The notes beneath the pieces were generated by a model. That model searched no databases. It was given only the letters and a program-made list of their open reading frames with translations, and was not told where the DNA came from. From the NCBI RefSeq assembly GCF_902859805.1, contig NZ_CADIKC010000009.1:1-64000 (forward strand): a stretch of 64,000 nucleotides of DNA. Direction: 5' to 3'. A program made the position numbers and the translations under genes. The DNA is from Paraburkholderia sediminicola. Its GTDB lineage: Bacteria > Pseudomonadota > Gammaproteobacteria > Burkholderiales > Burkholderiaceae. Positions 42,155 through 52,092 of the stretch are shown piece after piece. Numbering within the stretch: the first letter of the stretch is position 1; each line of letters opens with the position of its first letter.

Positions 42155-43522
42155 ATGACCCCGACATCCCCCACGGAGCGCGCCGGCGCACCTGCCGCGC
42201 CACAAAGCGCGCATCTGAAGCGCACACTCGGCCTGCCTTCGGTTTTGCTGTTCGGCCTCGCCTATATGGCGCCGCTGATCGTCTACGGCACCTACGGCGT
42301 GCTGGCGAGTGCCAGCAACGACACCGCCGCGCTCGCGTATCTGATTGCCCTGATCGCGATCGTGTTCACCGCGCTCAGTTACGGCAAGCTCGCGCGGCTT
42401 TTCCCGGTAGCGGGGTCAGCCTACACATACACGCGCAAAAGCTTCAATCCGCATCTGGGTTTCATGATCGGCTGGGCCACCTTGCTCGATTACTTTTTCT
42501 TGCCGATGGTGATCTGGCTGATCGGCGCCGCGTATCTCAGCGCCGCGTTTCCGCACATTCCGAGCTGGATCTGGATCGTCGCGTTCATTGTGTTGACGAG
42601 CGTGCTGAATATTCTCGGCATCGAACTCGCGAACCGTTTCAACATCGTGCTGATGGTCGTGCAACTCGCGATCGTCGCCTTGTTCGTTGTGCTGTGCTGC
42701 CACTACGTCACCGCGGCGGCCGGTCCCGGCGGCCTGATTTCGGCCGAGCCGTTTTTCAAGCCGCATGTGCCGTTCTCGGCGACGATGGCAGGCGCCGCGA
42801 TTGCTGCTTATTCGTATCTCGGCTTCGACGCGGTGTCGACGTTGACCGAAGAAACGATCGCACCTGAAAAGACCATGCCACGGGCGATTGTGCTGATTGC
42901 GCTGATCGGCGGCGCGATCTTCGTGATCGCCGCGTACACGGTGCAGCTCGCGCATCCTGGTGCGGTGTTCAAGGACCCGGATTCGGCCGCCTTCGAAGTG
43001 GCGCGCAAAGTCGGTGGCGATATCTTCGTGACGGTGTTTCTGGCCGGCCTGATTCTCGCGCAGTTCGCCTCGGGCATCTCGGCGCAGGCAAGCGTGGGGC
43101 GTCTGCTGTATGCAATGGGGCGCGACGAAGTCTTGCCCAAACGCATCTTCGGTTTCGTGCATCCGAAGTTCAAGACGCCGGCGCTGAACATCGCGATCGC
43201 GGGTGCAATTGGGCTTGTCGCATTGAAGCTCGATGTGGCGACCTCGACCTCGTTCATTAATTTCGGCGCGTTTCTCGCGTTCACCGCGGTTAATCTGTGT
43301 GTGATCCGGCAGTTCTTCAACGCGAAGGGCAGTGCGAATGCGATGAGTGTGATCGGTGGTCTGCTGTTTCCGCTGGCTGGTGCGATTGCGGATATCTGGC
43401 TGCTGGTGAGTCTGGAGAAAACCGCACTGGTGCTTGGCGCAGTGTGGTTCGTGCTGGGCTTGTGCTATCTCGGCTGGATCACGCGCTGTTTCCGCCGCGC
43501 GCCGCCGGAAGTCGCGGTCTGA
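42155..43522 (+). CDS. APC-family amino acid/polyamine permease
   Basis: This 455-residue transporter has about 12 helices and the APC signature FPVAGSAYTYTRKSFNPHLGF in helix 3, with SYLGFDAVSTLTEETIAPEK in helix 6. GAGGAGA precedes the ATG. It lies 168 bases after the nitrilase gene and probably brings in its substrate (amino acid amide, amine or similar). Confidence 0.87.
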   Translation: MTPTSPTERAGAPAAPQSAHLKRTLGLPSVLLFGLAYMAPLIVYGTYGVLASASNDTAALAYLIALIAIVFTALSYGKLARLFPVAGSAYTYTRKSFNPHLGFMIGWATLLDYFFLPMVIWLIGAAYLSAAFPHIPSWIWIVAFIVLTSVLNILGIELANRFNIVLMVVQLAIVALFVVLCCHYVTAAAGPGGLISAEPFFKPHVPFSATMAGAAIAAYSYLGFDAVSTLTEETIAPEKTMPRAIVLIALIGGAIFVIAAYTVQLAHPGAVFKDPDSAAFEVARKVGGDIFVTVFLAGLILAQFASGISAQASVGRLLYAMGRDEVLPKRIFGFVHPKFKTPALNIAIAGAIGLVALKLDVATSTSFINFGAFLAFTAVNLCVIRQFFNAKGSANAMSVIGGLLFPLAGAIADIWLLVSLEKTALVLGAVWFVLGLCYLGWITRCFRRAPPEVAV

Positions 43523-43555
43523 TAAGTAATGGCGCTGCAGCGCGCAGCGCCGAAC

Positions 43556-43738
43556 TCACAACGCCATATCGAAGGCGGGTTTGACGAACAGTTCAATCGC
43601 CATCACGATAAGGCTCATCACGGCCGCGGACAGCGTCAACGTGCCGTACTCGTCGTAGCGCGCATCGTATAAGCACGCTACGACGAAAATAATCGCCAGC
43701 AGGTTGGTGAGCCAGTCGAAATTCAACGCCAAGGTCAT
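43556..43738 (-). CDS. Small two-helix membrane protein
   Basis: This 60-residue protein consists of two predicted membrane helices (about 10-23 and 36-53) joined by a charged, Tyr/Asp-rich loop (DARYDEYG). GC-ending codons and a plausible start favour a real gene. I do not recognise a family. It converges with the permease gene, 33 bases apart. Confidence 0.55.
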   Translation of the reverse strand: MTLALNFDWLTNLLAIIFVVACLYDARYDEYGTLTLSAAVMSLIVMAIELFVKPAFDMAL

Positions 43739-43891
43739 CGATCAAATCCGGGCTTACGCGCGACTCGTATCGTCGGATCGCGCTATTACGTGAGCCGGAT
43801 TCTAGCGAGTTGAGCTTACGGATTTGCTACGCCTGGGCTTACATGGATTACGCCCCAGCGGGAGTCCCCTTAGGTTAATTCCCGAAGGACC

Positions 43892-44797
43892 TCACCTGGC
43901 GGCCATCATGTCGTGCTCGATCCAGTCGATCACCGACGTGCGTTTGGGCTGCCAGCCGAGCAGTGTGCGCGCACGCTCACCGCGCACCCGGCTGTTCGAT
44001 CCCAGCCCGTACGAAGCCATTTCGTAACCCCATTCCTTCTGCGCTTCTGCGAGCGGCCAGTCTTGCGGCTCGCCCAGTTTCATCACGCGGGCAATCGCGG
44101 CGCTCATGTCGCGAAACGACGCCTCGCCGCTTTCGACGAAGTAGAAGGTGCCCGCCGGCGTCTTCTCCAACGCAAGGCGATAGAGTTCGGCGACGTCGCC
44201 GATATGCACGTTCGACCAGATGTTGCCGCCGCTGCCCACATGCCGCACCACGCCGCTCTTTTGCGCCTGACGCACGAGACGTGGCAGCTGCACGCTTGCG
44301 CTGCCCGGCACGTCGCCGTGGCCATAGATCAGCGTGTTGCACAGCACCGCCGAGCGGATGTTCCGCTGCGCGGCATCGAGTATGAGTTGATCGATGGCGA
44401 CGCGTGCCGCTTTGTCCGCGGTCGGCACGGGCAGTGCGTCTTCGTGATAGATGCGCGCTTCGCCCGCTTCACCACCCGACGCGTCACCGACGATGCTCGA
44501 GCCACTCGTATGCAGAAACGGCTTGCCGGAACCGGCGAGGCCGTCGATCAGCGCTTTCACTGCGCCTTCATGGTCGCTGCTCGCGGCGTTGATGACTGCG
44601 TCGGCGGCTTTGGCTTCAGCAATCAGCAGTTCGCGGTCGTCGAGCGTGCCGATCACGGGTTCGATACCGAGGCGTTGCAACTCAGCGCTGTGTTCGGGCT
44701 TGCGGATCAAGCCGCGCACATGGTGGCCGGCGCGCACGAGGTGCGCCGCGATCGAACCGCCGATAAAGCCGCTTGCGCCAGTAATGAAAATCTTCAA
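43892..44797 (-). CDS. NAD(P)-dependent epimerase/dehydratase-like (atypical SDR)
   Basis: This 301-residue protein opens with ITGASGFIGGSIAAHLVRAG, the extended or atypical short-chain dehydrogenase nucleotide-binding motif. The typical YxxxK catalytic pair is not obvious, suggesting an atypical member. Its start follows taggagaac. It is divergent from a LysR gene (115-base spacer), which probably regulates it. Substrate unknown. Confidence 0.83.
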   Translation of the reverse strand: MKIFITGASGFIGGSIAAHLVRAGHHVRGLIRKPEHSAELQRLGIEPVIGTLDDRELLIAEAKAADAVINAASSDHEGAVKALIDGLAGSGKPFLHTSGSSIVGDASGGEAGEARIYHEDALPVPTADKAARVAIDQLILDAAQRNIRSAVLCNTLIYGHGDVPGSASVQLPRLVRQAQKSGVVRHVGSGGNIWSNVHIGDVAELYRLALEKTPAGTFYFVESGEASFRDMSAAIARVMKLGEPQDWPLAEAQKEWGYEMASYGLGSNSRVRGERARTLLGWQPKRTSVIDWIEHDMMAAR

Positions 44798-44912
44798 GAC
44801 GTTCTCCTAAGGTGGAAACATCGAAAATACGATGACATGGACGCAGTATCCGCCGTCTTGATTCTCGCAAAAAGCGTGTTAGTCTCAAATCAATCTTGAC
44901 TTTAAATCAACA

Positions 44913-45809
44913 ATGAAGACTTCCACCGACGAATTACTGGTGTTCGCGACGGTGATCGACTGCGGTTCGATCACGGCGGCGGCCGAGAAATTGCAGCAGA
45001 CCGTCTCCGGCGTGAGCCGTGCGCTTACACGCCTCGAAAAGAAACTCGACACCGCGCTGGTGAGGCGCACCACGCGTCGTCTACAACTGACAGAAGAGGG
45101 CGAGGCGTTCCTGCGGCGGGCGCGGGCGATTCTCGATGCGATGGAAGAGGCCGAGGAATCCGTCACGCGCGGACGCGAGCGGCCTTCGGGGCGTTTGCGT
45201 GTCGATGCGGCGTCGCCGTTCATGCTCCATTGCGTGGCGCCTCATATGAAGGCGTTTTCGGCGCTGTATCCGGAGATTCGTCTGGAGTTGACGAGCAACG
45301 AGCGGATCGTCGATCTGCTCGAACAGAAGGTGGACATCGCGATCCGCATCGGCGCGCTGCAGGACTCGACCCTGCACGCACGCACCCTGGGCAGTAGCAA
45401 GCTGCGGGTGCTCGCGAGTCCGGCGTATCTGGCTGAATACGGCGAGCCGCGTTCGGTGGAAGCGTTGCGCTCGCACCGTCTGATCGGCTTCACGGCGCCG
45501 GAGCATCTGAATCGCTGGCCGTTGCGGACGGCTGGAAAGGGCAAGTCGGAGACGCTGAAGATCGAGCCGGCAATCACCGCATCGAGCGGCGAGACCTTGC
45601 GGCAACTGGCGTTGTCGGGATGGGGCATCGCCTGTCTCGCCGACTTCATGACCGCGGCCGACGTGCGCGAAGAGCGGCTGGTGCCGATTCTCGGCAACGT
45701 GCTGGTGGATGAGCGGCAGCCGGTGAGCGCGGTGTATTACCAGAGCGCGTCGCTGGCGGGGCGCGTGCAGTGTTTCCTGGATTTCATGGTGGCGCGGGTG
45801 AGGCTGTAG
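44913..45809 (+). CDS. LysR-family regulator
   Basis: This 298-residue regulator has the helix-turn-helix [20 protein letters not shown] and a group-typical [19 protein letters not shown]. Immediately before its start lie two aaatcaa copies (44887-44893 and 44904-44910), possibly its own binding site, shared with the divergent epimerase-like gene. Sequence resembles the AaeR/DsdC-like LTTR group; effector unknown. Confidence 0.85.
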   Translation: MKTSTDELLVFATVIDCGSITAAAEKLQQTVSGVSRALTRLEKKLDTALVRRTTRRLQLTEEGEAFLRRARAILDAMEEAEESVTRGRERPSGRLRVDAASPFMLHCVAPHMKAFSALYPEIRLELTSNERIVDLLEQKVDIAIRIGALQDSTLHARTLGSSKLRVLASPAYLAEYGEPRSVEALRSHRLIGFTAPEHLNRWPLRTAGKGKSETLKIEPAITASSGETLRQLALSGWGIACLADFMTAADVREERLVPILGNVLVDERQPVSAVYYQSASLAGRVQCFLDFMVARVRL

Positions 45810-45854
45810 GGAACCGCGTCGAGTTTTTTGTCCGCTTGCTGCCCTGTATTTTGA

Positions 45855-45870
45855 ACGTGTATATACAAGT
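45855..45870. promoter_or_regulatory. Putative HutC operator 1
   Basis: The sequence acgtgtatatacaagt carries the gtatatac palindrome with flanking aag, matching the tgtatatacaag type known for HutC repressors. It lies about 210 bases before hutH and may serve a distal site. Confidence 0.6.
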
Positions 45871-45997
45871 TGCTTGTCGCGACGAACGAACGCGATGCGG
45901 CGCACGCGGACATCCGAAACGCCCGGCTCAAGCGAGATGTGTGCCACGTAAGCTCCCGGCTCTAATGGAAACCCCCAGGCCCGAAGCTGCAAAAACA

Positions 45998-46013
45998 AGT
46001 TGTATATACAAGC
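45998..46013. promoter_or_regulatory. Putative HutC operator 2
   Basis: The perfect palindrome ttgtatatacaa spans 46000-46011, about 55 bases before the hutH start, where a promoter should be. It is the strongest of three similar sites. Confidence 0.75.
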
Positions 46014-46038
46014 GAGCGTCGCTAAACTTCATCTTGAA

Positions 46039-46051
46039 TTGTATAGACAAG
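46039..46051. promoter_or_regulatory. Putative HutC operator 3 (degenerate)
   Basis: ttgtatagacaag differs from the palindrome at one position and lies 15 bases before hutH, close enough to block initiation. Three operators in 200 bases imply cooperative repression. Confidence 0.6.
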
Positions 46052-46066
46052 ACAGGACACAACACC

Positions 46067-47590
46067 ATGATGATTCTGAAGCCCGGCTACCTGACCCTCC
46101 CGCAACTGCGCCAGATCGCTCGCGGGCACGTTGCGCTGCAACTCGATCCCGCCAGCCACGCCGCCATCGACGCCTGCGCTAAAGCCGTCGCCGATATCGC
46201 CGCGAAGGGCGAACCGGCATACGGTATCAACACGGGTTTCGGGCGCCTCGCCAGCACGCACATTCCGCATGACCAGCTCGAACTGCTGCAGCGCAATCTG
46301 GTGCTGTCGCACGCGGTCGGCGTGGGTGAGCCGATGTCGCGTCCGGTCGTGCGTCTGTTGATCGCGCTGAAGCTGTCGAGCCTCGGCCGCGGCCACTCGG
46401 GCATCCGCCGCGAAGTGATGGAAGCGCTGATCACGCTGTACAACGCCGACGTGCTGCCGGTGATCCCGGTCAAGGGTTCGGTCGGCGCATCGGGCGACCT
46501 CGCGCCGCTCGCGCATATGTCTGCAACCCTGCTGGGCGTCGGCGAAGTGTTCGCGAAGGGCGAGCGCATGCCGGCTACCGAAGGCCTCGCGCTGGTTGGC
46601 CTGAAGCCGCTCACGCTGCAAGCGAAAGAAGGTCTGGCGCTGCTGAACGGCACGCAAGCCTCGACCGCGCTCGCGCTCTACAACATGTTCGCGATCGAAG
46701 ACCTGTTCCGCACCGCATTGGTGGCGGGCGCGTTGTCGGTGGATGCAGCAGCGGGTTCGGTCAAGCCGTTCGACGCGCGTATTCACGAACTGCGCGGTCA
46801 TCAAGGCCAGACGGACGCGGCAGCTGCTTACCGTTCGCTGTTGCAAGGCTCGGGCATCAATGTCTCGCACGCCGATTGCGACAAGGTTCAGGACCCGTAC
46901 AGCCTGCGCTGCCAGCCGCAAGTGATGGGCGCGTGTCTGGACCAGATGCGTCATTCGGCCGACGTGCTGCTGATCGAAGCGAACGCCGTCTCCGACAATC
47001 CGCTGATTTTCCCGGACACGGGCGAAGTGCTGTCGGGCGGCAATTTCCATGCTGAGCCGGTCGCATTTGCCGCTGACAACCTCGCGCTTGCCGTCGCTGA
47101 AATCGGCGCGTTGGCCGAACGCCGCATCGCGCTCCTGATCGACGCGACGCTGTCGGGCCTGCCGCCTTTCCTCGTGCGTGACGGTGGGGTGAACTCGGGT
47201 TTCATGATTGCTCACGTGACAGCCGCGGCACTCGCCTCCGAGAACAAGACGCTCGCGCATCCGGCTTCGGTCGATTCGCTGCCTACTTCGGCGAACCAGG
47301 AAGATCACGTTTCAATGGCCACGTTCGCTGCGCGCAAGCTTGGCGACATCGCTGAAAACGTCGCGAATATTCTGTCGATCGAGTTGCTCGCCGCCGCGCA
47401 AGGCGTCGATCTGCGCGCACCGCACAAGACCAGCCCGAGCCTGCAGAAAGTGATGGATGCCGTGCGCAAGGACGTCGCGCATTACGAGCTCGATCACTAT
47501 TTCGCACCGGATATCGCGGCCGTTACGCGTCTCGTGCAGGACGGCACGATCGCGAAGCTGAGCCCGTTCTCGTTCGCGTCCGAGCAGTAA
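46067..47590 (+). CDS. hutH: Histidine ammonia-lyase
   Basis: This 507-residue cytoplasmic enzyme converts L-histidine to urocanate and ammonia, the first step of histidine degradation. The self-forming MIO cofactor tripeptide Ala141-Ser142-Gly143 is intact in [16 protein letters not shown], and [11 protein letters not shown] with its catalytic tyrosine is near residue 53. The ATG at 46067 (a second ATG follows directly) gives the normal family length; a frame extending to 45770 crosses the operators. It is first in the hut operon and lies directly below the HutC sites. Confidence 0.97.
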   Translation: MMILKPGYLTLPQLRQIARGHVALQLDPASHAAIDACAKAVADIAAKGEPAYGINTGFGRLASTHIPHDQLELLQRNLVLSHAVGVGEPMSRPVVRLLIALKLSSLGRGHSGIRREVMEALITLYNADVLPVIPVKGSVGASGDLAPLAHMSATLLGVGEVFAKGERMPATEGLALVGLKPLTLQAKEGLALLNGTQASTALALYNMFAIEDLFRTALVAGALSVDAAAGSVKPFDARIHELRGHQGQTDAAAAYRSLLQGSGINVSHADCDKVQDPYSLRCQPQVMGACLDQMRHSADVLLIEANAVSDNPLIFPDTGEVLSGGNFHAEPVAFAADNLALAVAEIGALAERRIALLIDATLSGLPPFLVRDGGVNSGFMIAHVTAAALASENKTLAHPASVDSLPTSANQEDHVSMATFAARKLGDIAENVANILSIELLAAAQGVDLRAPHKTSPSLQKVMDAVRKDVAHYELDHYFAPDIAAVTRLVQDGTIAKLSPFSFASEQ

Positions 47591-47627
47591 GCTCGAACAT
47601 CACGTTTCAAGCACGCCAATCAAGCCA

Positions 47628-48323
47628 ATGAACGCACCGGCCTATCAGGGCATCAAGGACTTCATCCTCGGCCGCATCCATGCGGGCGAATGGGCTGAAG
47701 GAGACCAGGTGCCCTCCGAAAACGAGCTCGCCCGTGAATTCAACGTCGCGCGCATGACGGTCAACCGCGCGTTGCGCGAGCTGACTTCGGAGCAGGTGCT
47801 GACGCGTGTGCAGGGCTCGGGCACATTTGTCGCCCGGCCCAAGTACGAATCGACTCTGGTGGCGATCCGCAGTATTTCCGACGAAATCGTCGCGCGCGGT
47901 CATCGCCATCAGGCGAACGTGCTGCACATCGGTGCGAGCATCGCCGACGAAGCGCTTGCCGAAGAAATGCAGGTGAGCGCGGGCAGTCCGGTGTTTCATT
48001 CACGCGTGCTGCATTTCGAAAACGACGAACCGGTGCAACTCGAAGAGCGCTGGGTCAATCCCGCGGTCGCGCCCGAGTACGCCTTGCAGGACTTCACGAA
48101 CACCACGCCGAATCAGTATCTGGTGCGAGTGGCGCCGTTGCAGCGCGTCGAGTACCGCATCGAAGCCCTGGCTGCCGATGCTGATACCCGCGAGCTGCTG
48201 ACGATGGATGAACTCGAACCGTGCCTCGTGCTGCATCGGCGCACGTGGTCGCAAAGCCAGGTCGCCTCGATCGCCAATCTCTGGCATCCCGGCAGCCGCT
48301 ATCGCTTCACCGGACATTTCTGA
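47628..48323 (+). CDS. hutC: Histidine utilization repressor (GntR family)
   Basis: This 231-residue repressor has an N-terminal GntR winged helix (PSENELAREFNVARMTVNRA) and a C-terminal UTRA ligand domain. HutC binds palindromes such as those upstream of hutH and releases them when urocanate accumulates. Being inside the operon, it is autoregulated. Spacing to hutH is 37 bases. Confidence 0.95.
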   Translation: MNAPAYQGIKDFILGRIHAGEWAEGDQVPSENELAREFNVARMTVNRALRELTSEQVLTRVQGSGTFVARPKYESTLVAIRSISDEIVARGHRHQANVLHIGASIADEALAEEMQVSAGSPVFHSRVLHFENDEPVQLEERWVNPAVAPEYALQDFTNTTPNQYLVRVAPLQRVEYRIEALAADADTRELLTMDELEPCLVLHRRTWSQSQVASIANLWHPGSRYRFTGHF

Positions 48324-48416
48324 TTTCGCCGCTTTTAAAGACCCGTTTTTAAAGACCGTTTCCGACTCTTTTTCCTGAACTTCTCCCGCACATTTTCAAG
48401 CATCCCGAGGGCCACC

Positions 48417-50105
48417 ATGAACAACCCGAAACACATCGACCCGCGTCTGGACCCGACCCGCACGATCCGCGCACCGCGCGGCGCGGAAAAGACCTGCAAG
48501 ACCTGGATCGCGGAAGCCGCGTACCGGATGATCCAGAACAATCTGGACCCCGAAGTCGCTGAGCATCCGCACGCGCTGGTTGTGTACGGCGGTATTGGCC
48601 GTGCCGCGCGTAACTGGGATTGCTTCGATCAGATTCTCACGTCGCTGAAAGACCTCGAAGAGAACGAGACGCTGCTGATTCAATCGGGTAAGCCGGTCGG
48701 CGTGTTCAGGACGCATGCGGACGCACCGCGTGTGTTGCTGGCGAATTCGAATCTGGTGCCGCATTGGGCGACGTGGGAACACTTCCACGAACTCGATCGC
48801 AAGGGCCTGATGATGTACGGGCAGATGACGGCGGGCAGCTGGATCTACATCGGCAGCCAGGGCATCGTGCAGGGCACCTATGAGACTTTCTTCTCGGTGG
48901 CGAACCAGCATTTCAACGGCGATCCTTCGGGCCGCTGGATTCTGACGGGTGGTCTTGGCGGCATGGGCGGCGCGCAGCCGCTGGCCGCAACCATGGCCGG
49001 CTTCTCGATGATCGCGGTGGAATGCGACGAGACGCGTATCGACTTCCGTCTCAAGACCCGTTACGTCGACAAGAAAGCAGCGACGCTCGACGAAGCTCTC
49101 GCCATGCTGGAAGAAGCGAAGAAGGCAGGCAAGCCGGTGTCGATCGGTCTGCTCGGCAACGCGGCAGATGTGTTCGCCGAATGCGTGACGCGTGGCATCA
49201 CGCCGGATTGCGTGACCGACCAGACCAGCGCACACGATCCGATTCATGGCTACCTGCCGCAAGGCTGGAATGTCGAAGACTGGCGCGAGCGTCAGAAGAC
49301 GGTGCCGGACAGCATCGTGCTGCCCGCCAAGCAGTCGATGGCCAAGCAGGTGCAGGCGATGCTGACGCTGCAGGAACGCGGCGCGGCCACGCTCGACTAC
49401 GGTAACAACATCCGCCAGATGGCGCTGGAAATGGGCGTCGAAAACGCCTTCGATTTCCCGGGCTTCGTGCCGGCGTATATCCGCCCGCTGTTCTGCGAAG
49501 GCAAGGGTCCGTTCCGCTGGGTCGCGCTGTCGGGCGATCCGGAAGATATCTACAAGACCGATGCGAAGGTCAAGGAATTGATCCCTGACGATCCGCATCT
49601 GCACAACTGGCTCGACATGGCGCGCGAACGTATTGCGTTCCAGGGCCTGCCGGCGCGGATCTGCTGGGTCGGCGTGAAGGATCGTTATCGTTTGGGCCAG
49701 GCGTTCAATGAAATGGTCCGGAACGGCGAGTTGAAGGCGCCGATCGTGATCGGCCGCGATCACCTCGATACGGGTTCGGTGGCGAGCCCGAATCGCGAAA
49801 CCGAATCGATGAAAGATGGCTCGGACGCAGTCAGCGACTGGCCGTTGCTCAACGCACTGCTGAACACGGCAGGCGGCGCGTCGTGGGTCTCGCTGCATCA
49901 TGGCGGCGGCGTGGGCATGGGCTTCAGCCAGCACTCGGGCGTCGTGATCGTCGCAGACGGCACCGATGCTGCGAAGGAGCGCCTCGGCCGCGTGCTGTTC
50001 AACGATCCGGCGACCGGCGTGATGCGTCACGCGGATGCGGGCTATGAACTCGCGCAGGAAACGGCGCGCGAGGCAGGCCTGAATCTGCCGATGCTGGGCC
50101 GCTGA
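48417..50105 (+). CDS. hutU: Urocanate hydratase
   Basis: This 562-residue NAD+-containing enzyme converts urocanate to 4-imidazolone-5-propanoate, step two. The sequence is highly conserved: [37 protein letters not shown] for NAD+ binding, and the C-terminal [19 protein letters not shown]. Length is normal. It is followed two bases later by hutD. Confidence 0.97.
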   Translation: MNNPKHIDPRLDPTRTIRAPRGAEKTCKTWIAEAAYRMIQNNLDPEVAEHPHALVVYGGIGRAARNWDCFDQILTSLKDLEENETLLIQSGKPVGVFRTHADAPRVLLANSNLVPHWATWEHFHELDRKGLMMYGQMTAGSWIYIGSQGIVQGTYETFFSVANQHFNGDPSGRWILTGGLGGMGGAQPLAATMAGFSMIAVECDETRIDFRLKTRYVDKKAATLDEALAMLEEAKKAGKPVSIGLLGNAADVFAECVTRGITPDCVTDQTSAHDPIHGYLPQGWNVEDWRERQKTVPDSIVLPAKQSMAKQVQAMLTLQERGAATLDYGNNIRQMALEMGVENAFDFPGFVPAYIRPLFCEGKGPFRWVALSGDPEDIYKTDAKVKELIPDDPHLHNWLDMARERIAFQGLPARICWVGVKDRYRLGQAFNEMVRNGELKAPIVIGRDHLDTGSVASPNRETESMKDGSDAVSDWPLLNALLNTAGGASWVSLHHGGGVGMGFSQHSGVVIVADGTDAAKERLGRVLFNDPATGVMRHADAGYELAQETAREAGLNLPMLGR

Positions 50106-50107
50106 TC

Positions 50108-50728
50108 GTGGCGGTTGTCCCTAACGTGGCAACCACGACGCTCATCCGCGGCGCCGACCTCGTGGCGGCGCCGTGGAAGAACGGCGGCGGCGTCACGCGC
50201 GAAGTGGGGGCGTTTCCCGCCGGCGCAGGGCTCGATGCATTCACGTGGCGCGTGAGCATCGCCGACGTGGCGCAAGCGGGGCCGTTCTCGCGTTTCGCAG
50301 GTATCGACCGCACGCTGGTGTTGTTGTCGGGCGCGGGCATGCTGCTCGACGAAACGGACGACACCGGTGCTCATGCCGTGAAGACGTACGCGTTGACTCA
50401 GCCGCTCGATATCGCGCAGTTTGCGGGCGAAGCGAAAATCGACGCACGCCTTGTCGACGGCGCCACGCGCGACTTCAACCTGATGGTCCGCCGAGGCGCG
50501 GCGGTTGGCGAAACTGAGGTATGGCGCGGCACTACGCAACGTACCTTGTCCGCCGACGTGGTGTTGTTGTTCTGCGCAAGCGGCTCGGTTTCGGTCACGC
50601 TCGGTGGCGAAGCCCAACCGCAAGTGCTCGAAGCTGACGACACACTGCGCATCGACACACCGAACGTGCTGTCATGCGTGGTCGAGGGCGCGGGCGCATT
50701 GCTCGCGATCAGCATCCGCTACACGTGA
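50108..50728 (+). CDS. hutD: HutD-family cupin-like protein
   Basis: This 206-residue protein starts at GTG 50108, two bases after hutU stops, and has the HutD/Ves signatures: [17 protein letters not shown] and [17 protein letters not shown]. In Pseudomonas, HutD is linked to histidine utilisation and suggested to restrain urocanate or pathway activity; exact biochemistry is unsettled. Location in the operon agrees with that. Confidence 0.9.
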   Translation: MAVVPNVATTTLIRGADLVAAPWKNGGGVTREVGAFPAGAGLDAFTWRVSIADVAQAGPFSRFAGIDRTLVLLSGAGMLLDETDDTGAHAVKTYALTQPLDIAQFAGEAKIDARLVDGATRDFNLMVRRGAAVGETEVWRGTTQRTLSADVVLLFCASGSVSVTLGGEAQPQVLEADDTLRIDTPNVLSCVVEGAGALLAISIRYT

Positions 50729-50858
50729 TCACCGCAACGATGACGACGATTCGCGTACGCGCTTAAATCCTGCCAAAGGCCCGGCAAAGGCTAGGCAAAG
50801 GCCAGGCAAGCGCGCCGCGAACCACCACAGACACGCAACGAGCTGCAAAGAGCACGCG

Positions 50859-52082
50859 ATGAAGCAAACCGTCTGGCATCACCTGAAACTCTGCCCTGAG
50901 GGCGATCCCCAACACACGCTGCCCGATGCTGCGATTGCCGTTGAAAACGGCAAGATCGCATGGCTCGGCGCGGCGTCTGAATTACCGGCTCAATATGCCG
51001 CATGGCCGCGCGAAGATCTGCGCGGCGCGTGGGTGACGCCGGGTCTGGTCGATTGCCATACGCACCTCGTGTACGGCGGCCAGCGCGCGGATGAATTCGC
51101 GCAGCGTCTCGCGGGTGTCAGTTATGAAGAAATCGCGCGGCAGGGCGGGGGCATCGTTTCGACGGTGCGCGCCACGCGTGCCGCCGACGAAGACTCGCTG
51201 TTCCGTCAATCGGCCGCGCGCCTCGAACCGCTGCTCGCCGAAGGCGTCACCGCGGTCGAAATCAAATCCGGCTACGGGCTCGATCTCGCGAGCGAGCGCA
51301 AGATGCTGCGTGTCGCGCGCCAGTTGGGCGAGCGTTATCCGGTGTCGGTGTACACAACGTTCCTCGGTGCGCACGCCTTACCGCCTGAATTCGCGGGAAG
51401 AGCCGACGCGTACATCGACGAAGTCTGCAACACGATGCTGCCCGCACTCGCCGACGAAGGACTGGTCGACGCCGTCGACGTGTTCTGCGAGCGCATCGGT
51501 TTTTCGCTGGAACAAAGCGAGCGTGTGTTCCAGGCCGCGGAGCGCTATAAATTGCCGGTGAAAATGCACGCCGAGCAGTTGTCGAACGGCGGCGGCACGG
51601 CATTGGCCGCGCGTCACCATGCACTGTCCGCGGATCACCTTGAATTCCTCGACGAAGCGGGCGTCGCCGCGATGAAAGCGTCCGGCACCGTTGCCGTTCT
51701 GCTGCCGGGCGCGTACTACTTCATCCGCGAGACGCAATTGCCGCCTCTGGATTTGCTGCGGCGCTATGAGGTGCCGATCGCGATTTCGACCGACAGCAAT
51801 CCCGGAACGTCGCCCACCACCTCGCTGTTGCTGATGATGAACATGGCGACCACGTTGTTCCGCATGACCGTGCCCGAAGTGCTGCAAGGCGTGACCACGC
51901 ATGCGGCGCGTGCGCTCGGCAAGGCGGACCAGCATGGCTCGCTGCAAGCCGGGCGCGCGGCGGATTTTGCGGTGTGGTCGGTGGATTCGCTTGCCGAGCT
52001 GGCTTACTGGATTGGGCGTCCGTTGTGCGCGCGAGTCGTGCGCGCAGGCGAGACTGTTTATACACGGCGTGATTTGAGCTAG
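50859..52082 (+). CDS. hutI: Imidazolonepropionase
   Basis: This 407-residue metal-dependent amidohydrolase opens the imidazolone ring to N-formimidoyl-L-glutamate, step three. The metal-site motif [11 protein letters not shown] is near residue 67, with [12 protein letters not shown] and later [14 protein letters not shown] completing the site. ATG 50859 fits family starts; the track-length frame from 50505 begins inside hutD. The hutD-hutI gap of 130 bases contains small aggcaaaggc repeats. Confidence 0.96.
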   Translation: MKQTVWHHLKLCPEGDPQHTLPDAAIAVENGKIAWLGAASELPAQYAAWPREDLRGAWVTPGLVDCHTHLVYGGQRADEFAQRLAGVSYEEIARQGGGIVSTVRATRAADEDSLFRQSAARLEPLLAEGVTAVEIKSGYGLDLASERKMLRVARQLGERYPVSVYTTFLGAHALPPEFAGRADAYIDEVCNTMLPALADEGLVDAVDVFCERIGFSLEQSERVFQAAERYKLPVKMHAEQLSNGGGTALAARHHALSADHLEFLDEAGVAAMKASGTVAVLLPGAYYFIRETQLPPLDLLRRYEVPIAISTDSNPGTSPTTSLLLMMNMATTLFRMTVPEVLQGVTTHAARALGKADQHGSLQAGRAADFAVWSVDSLAELAYWIGRPLCARVVRAGETVYTRRDLS

Positions 52083-52092
52083 GGCCTGAGAG

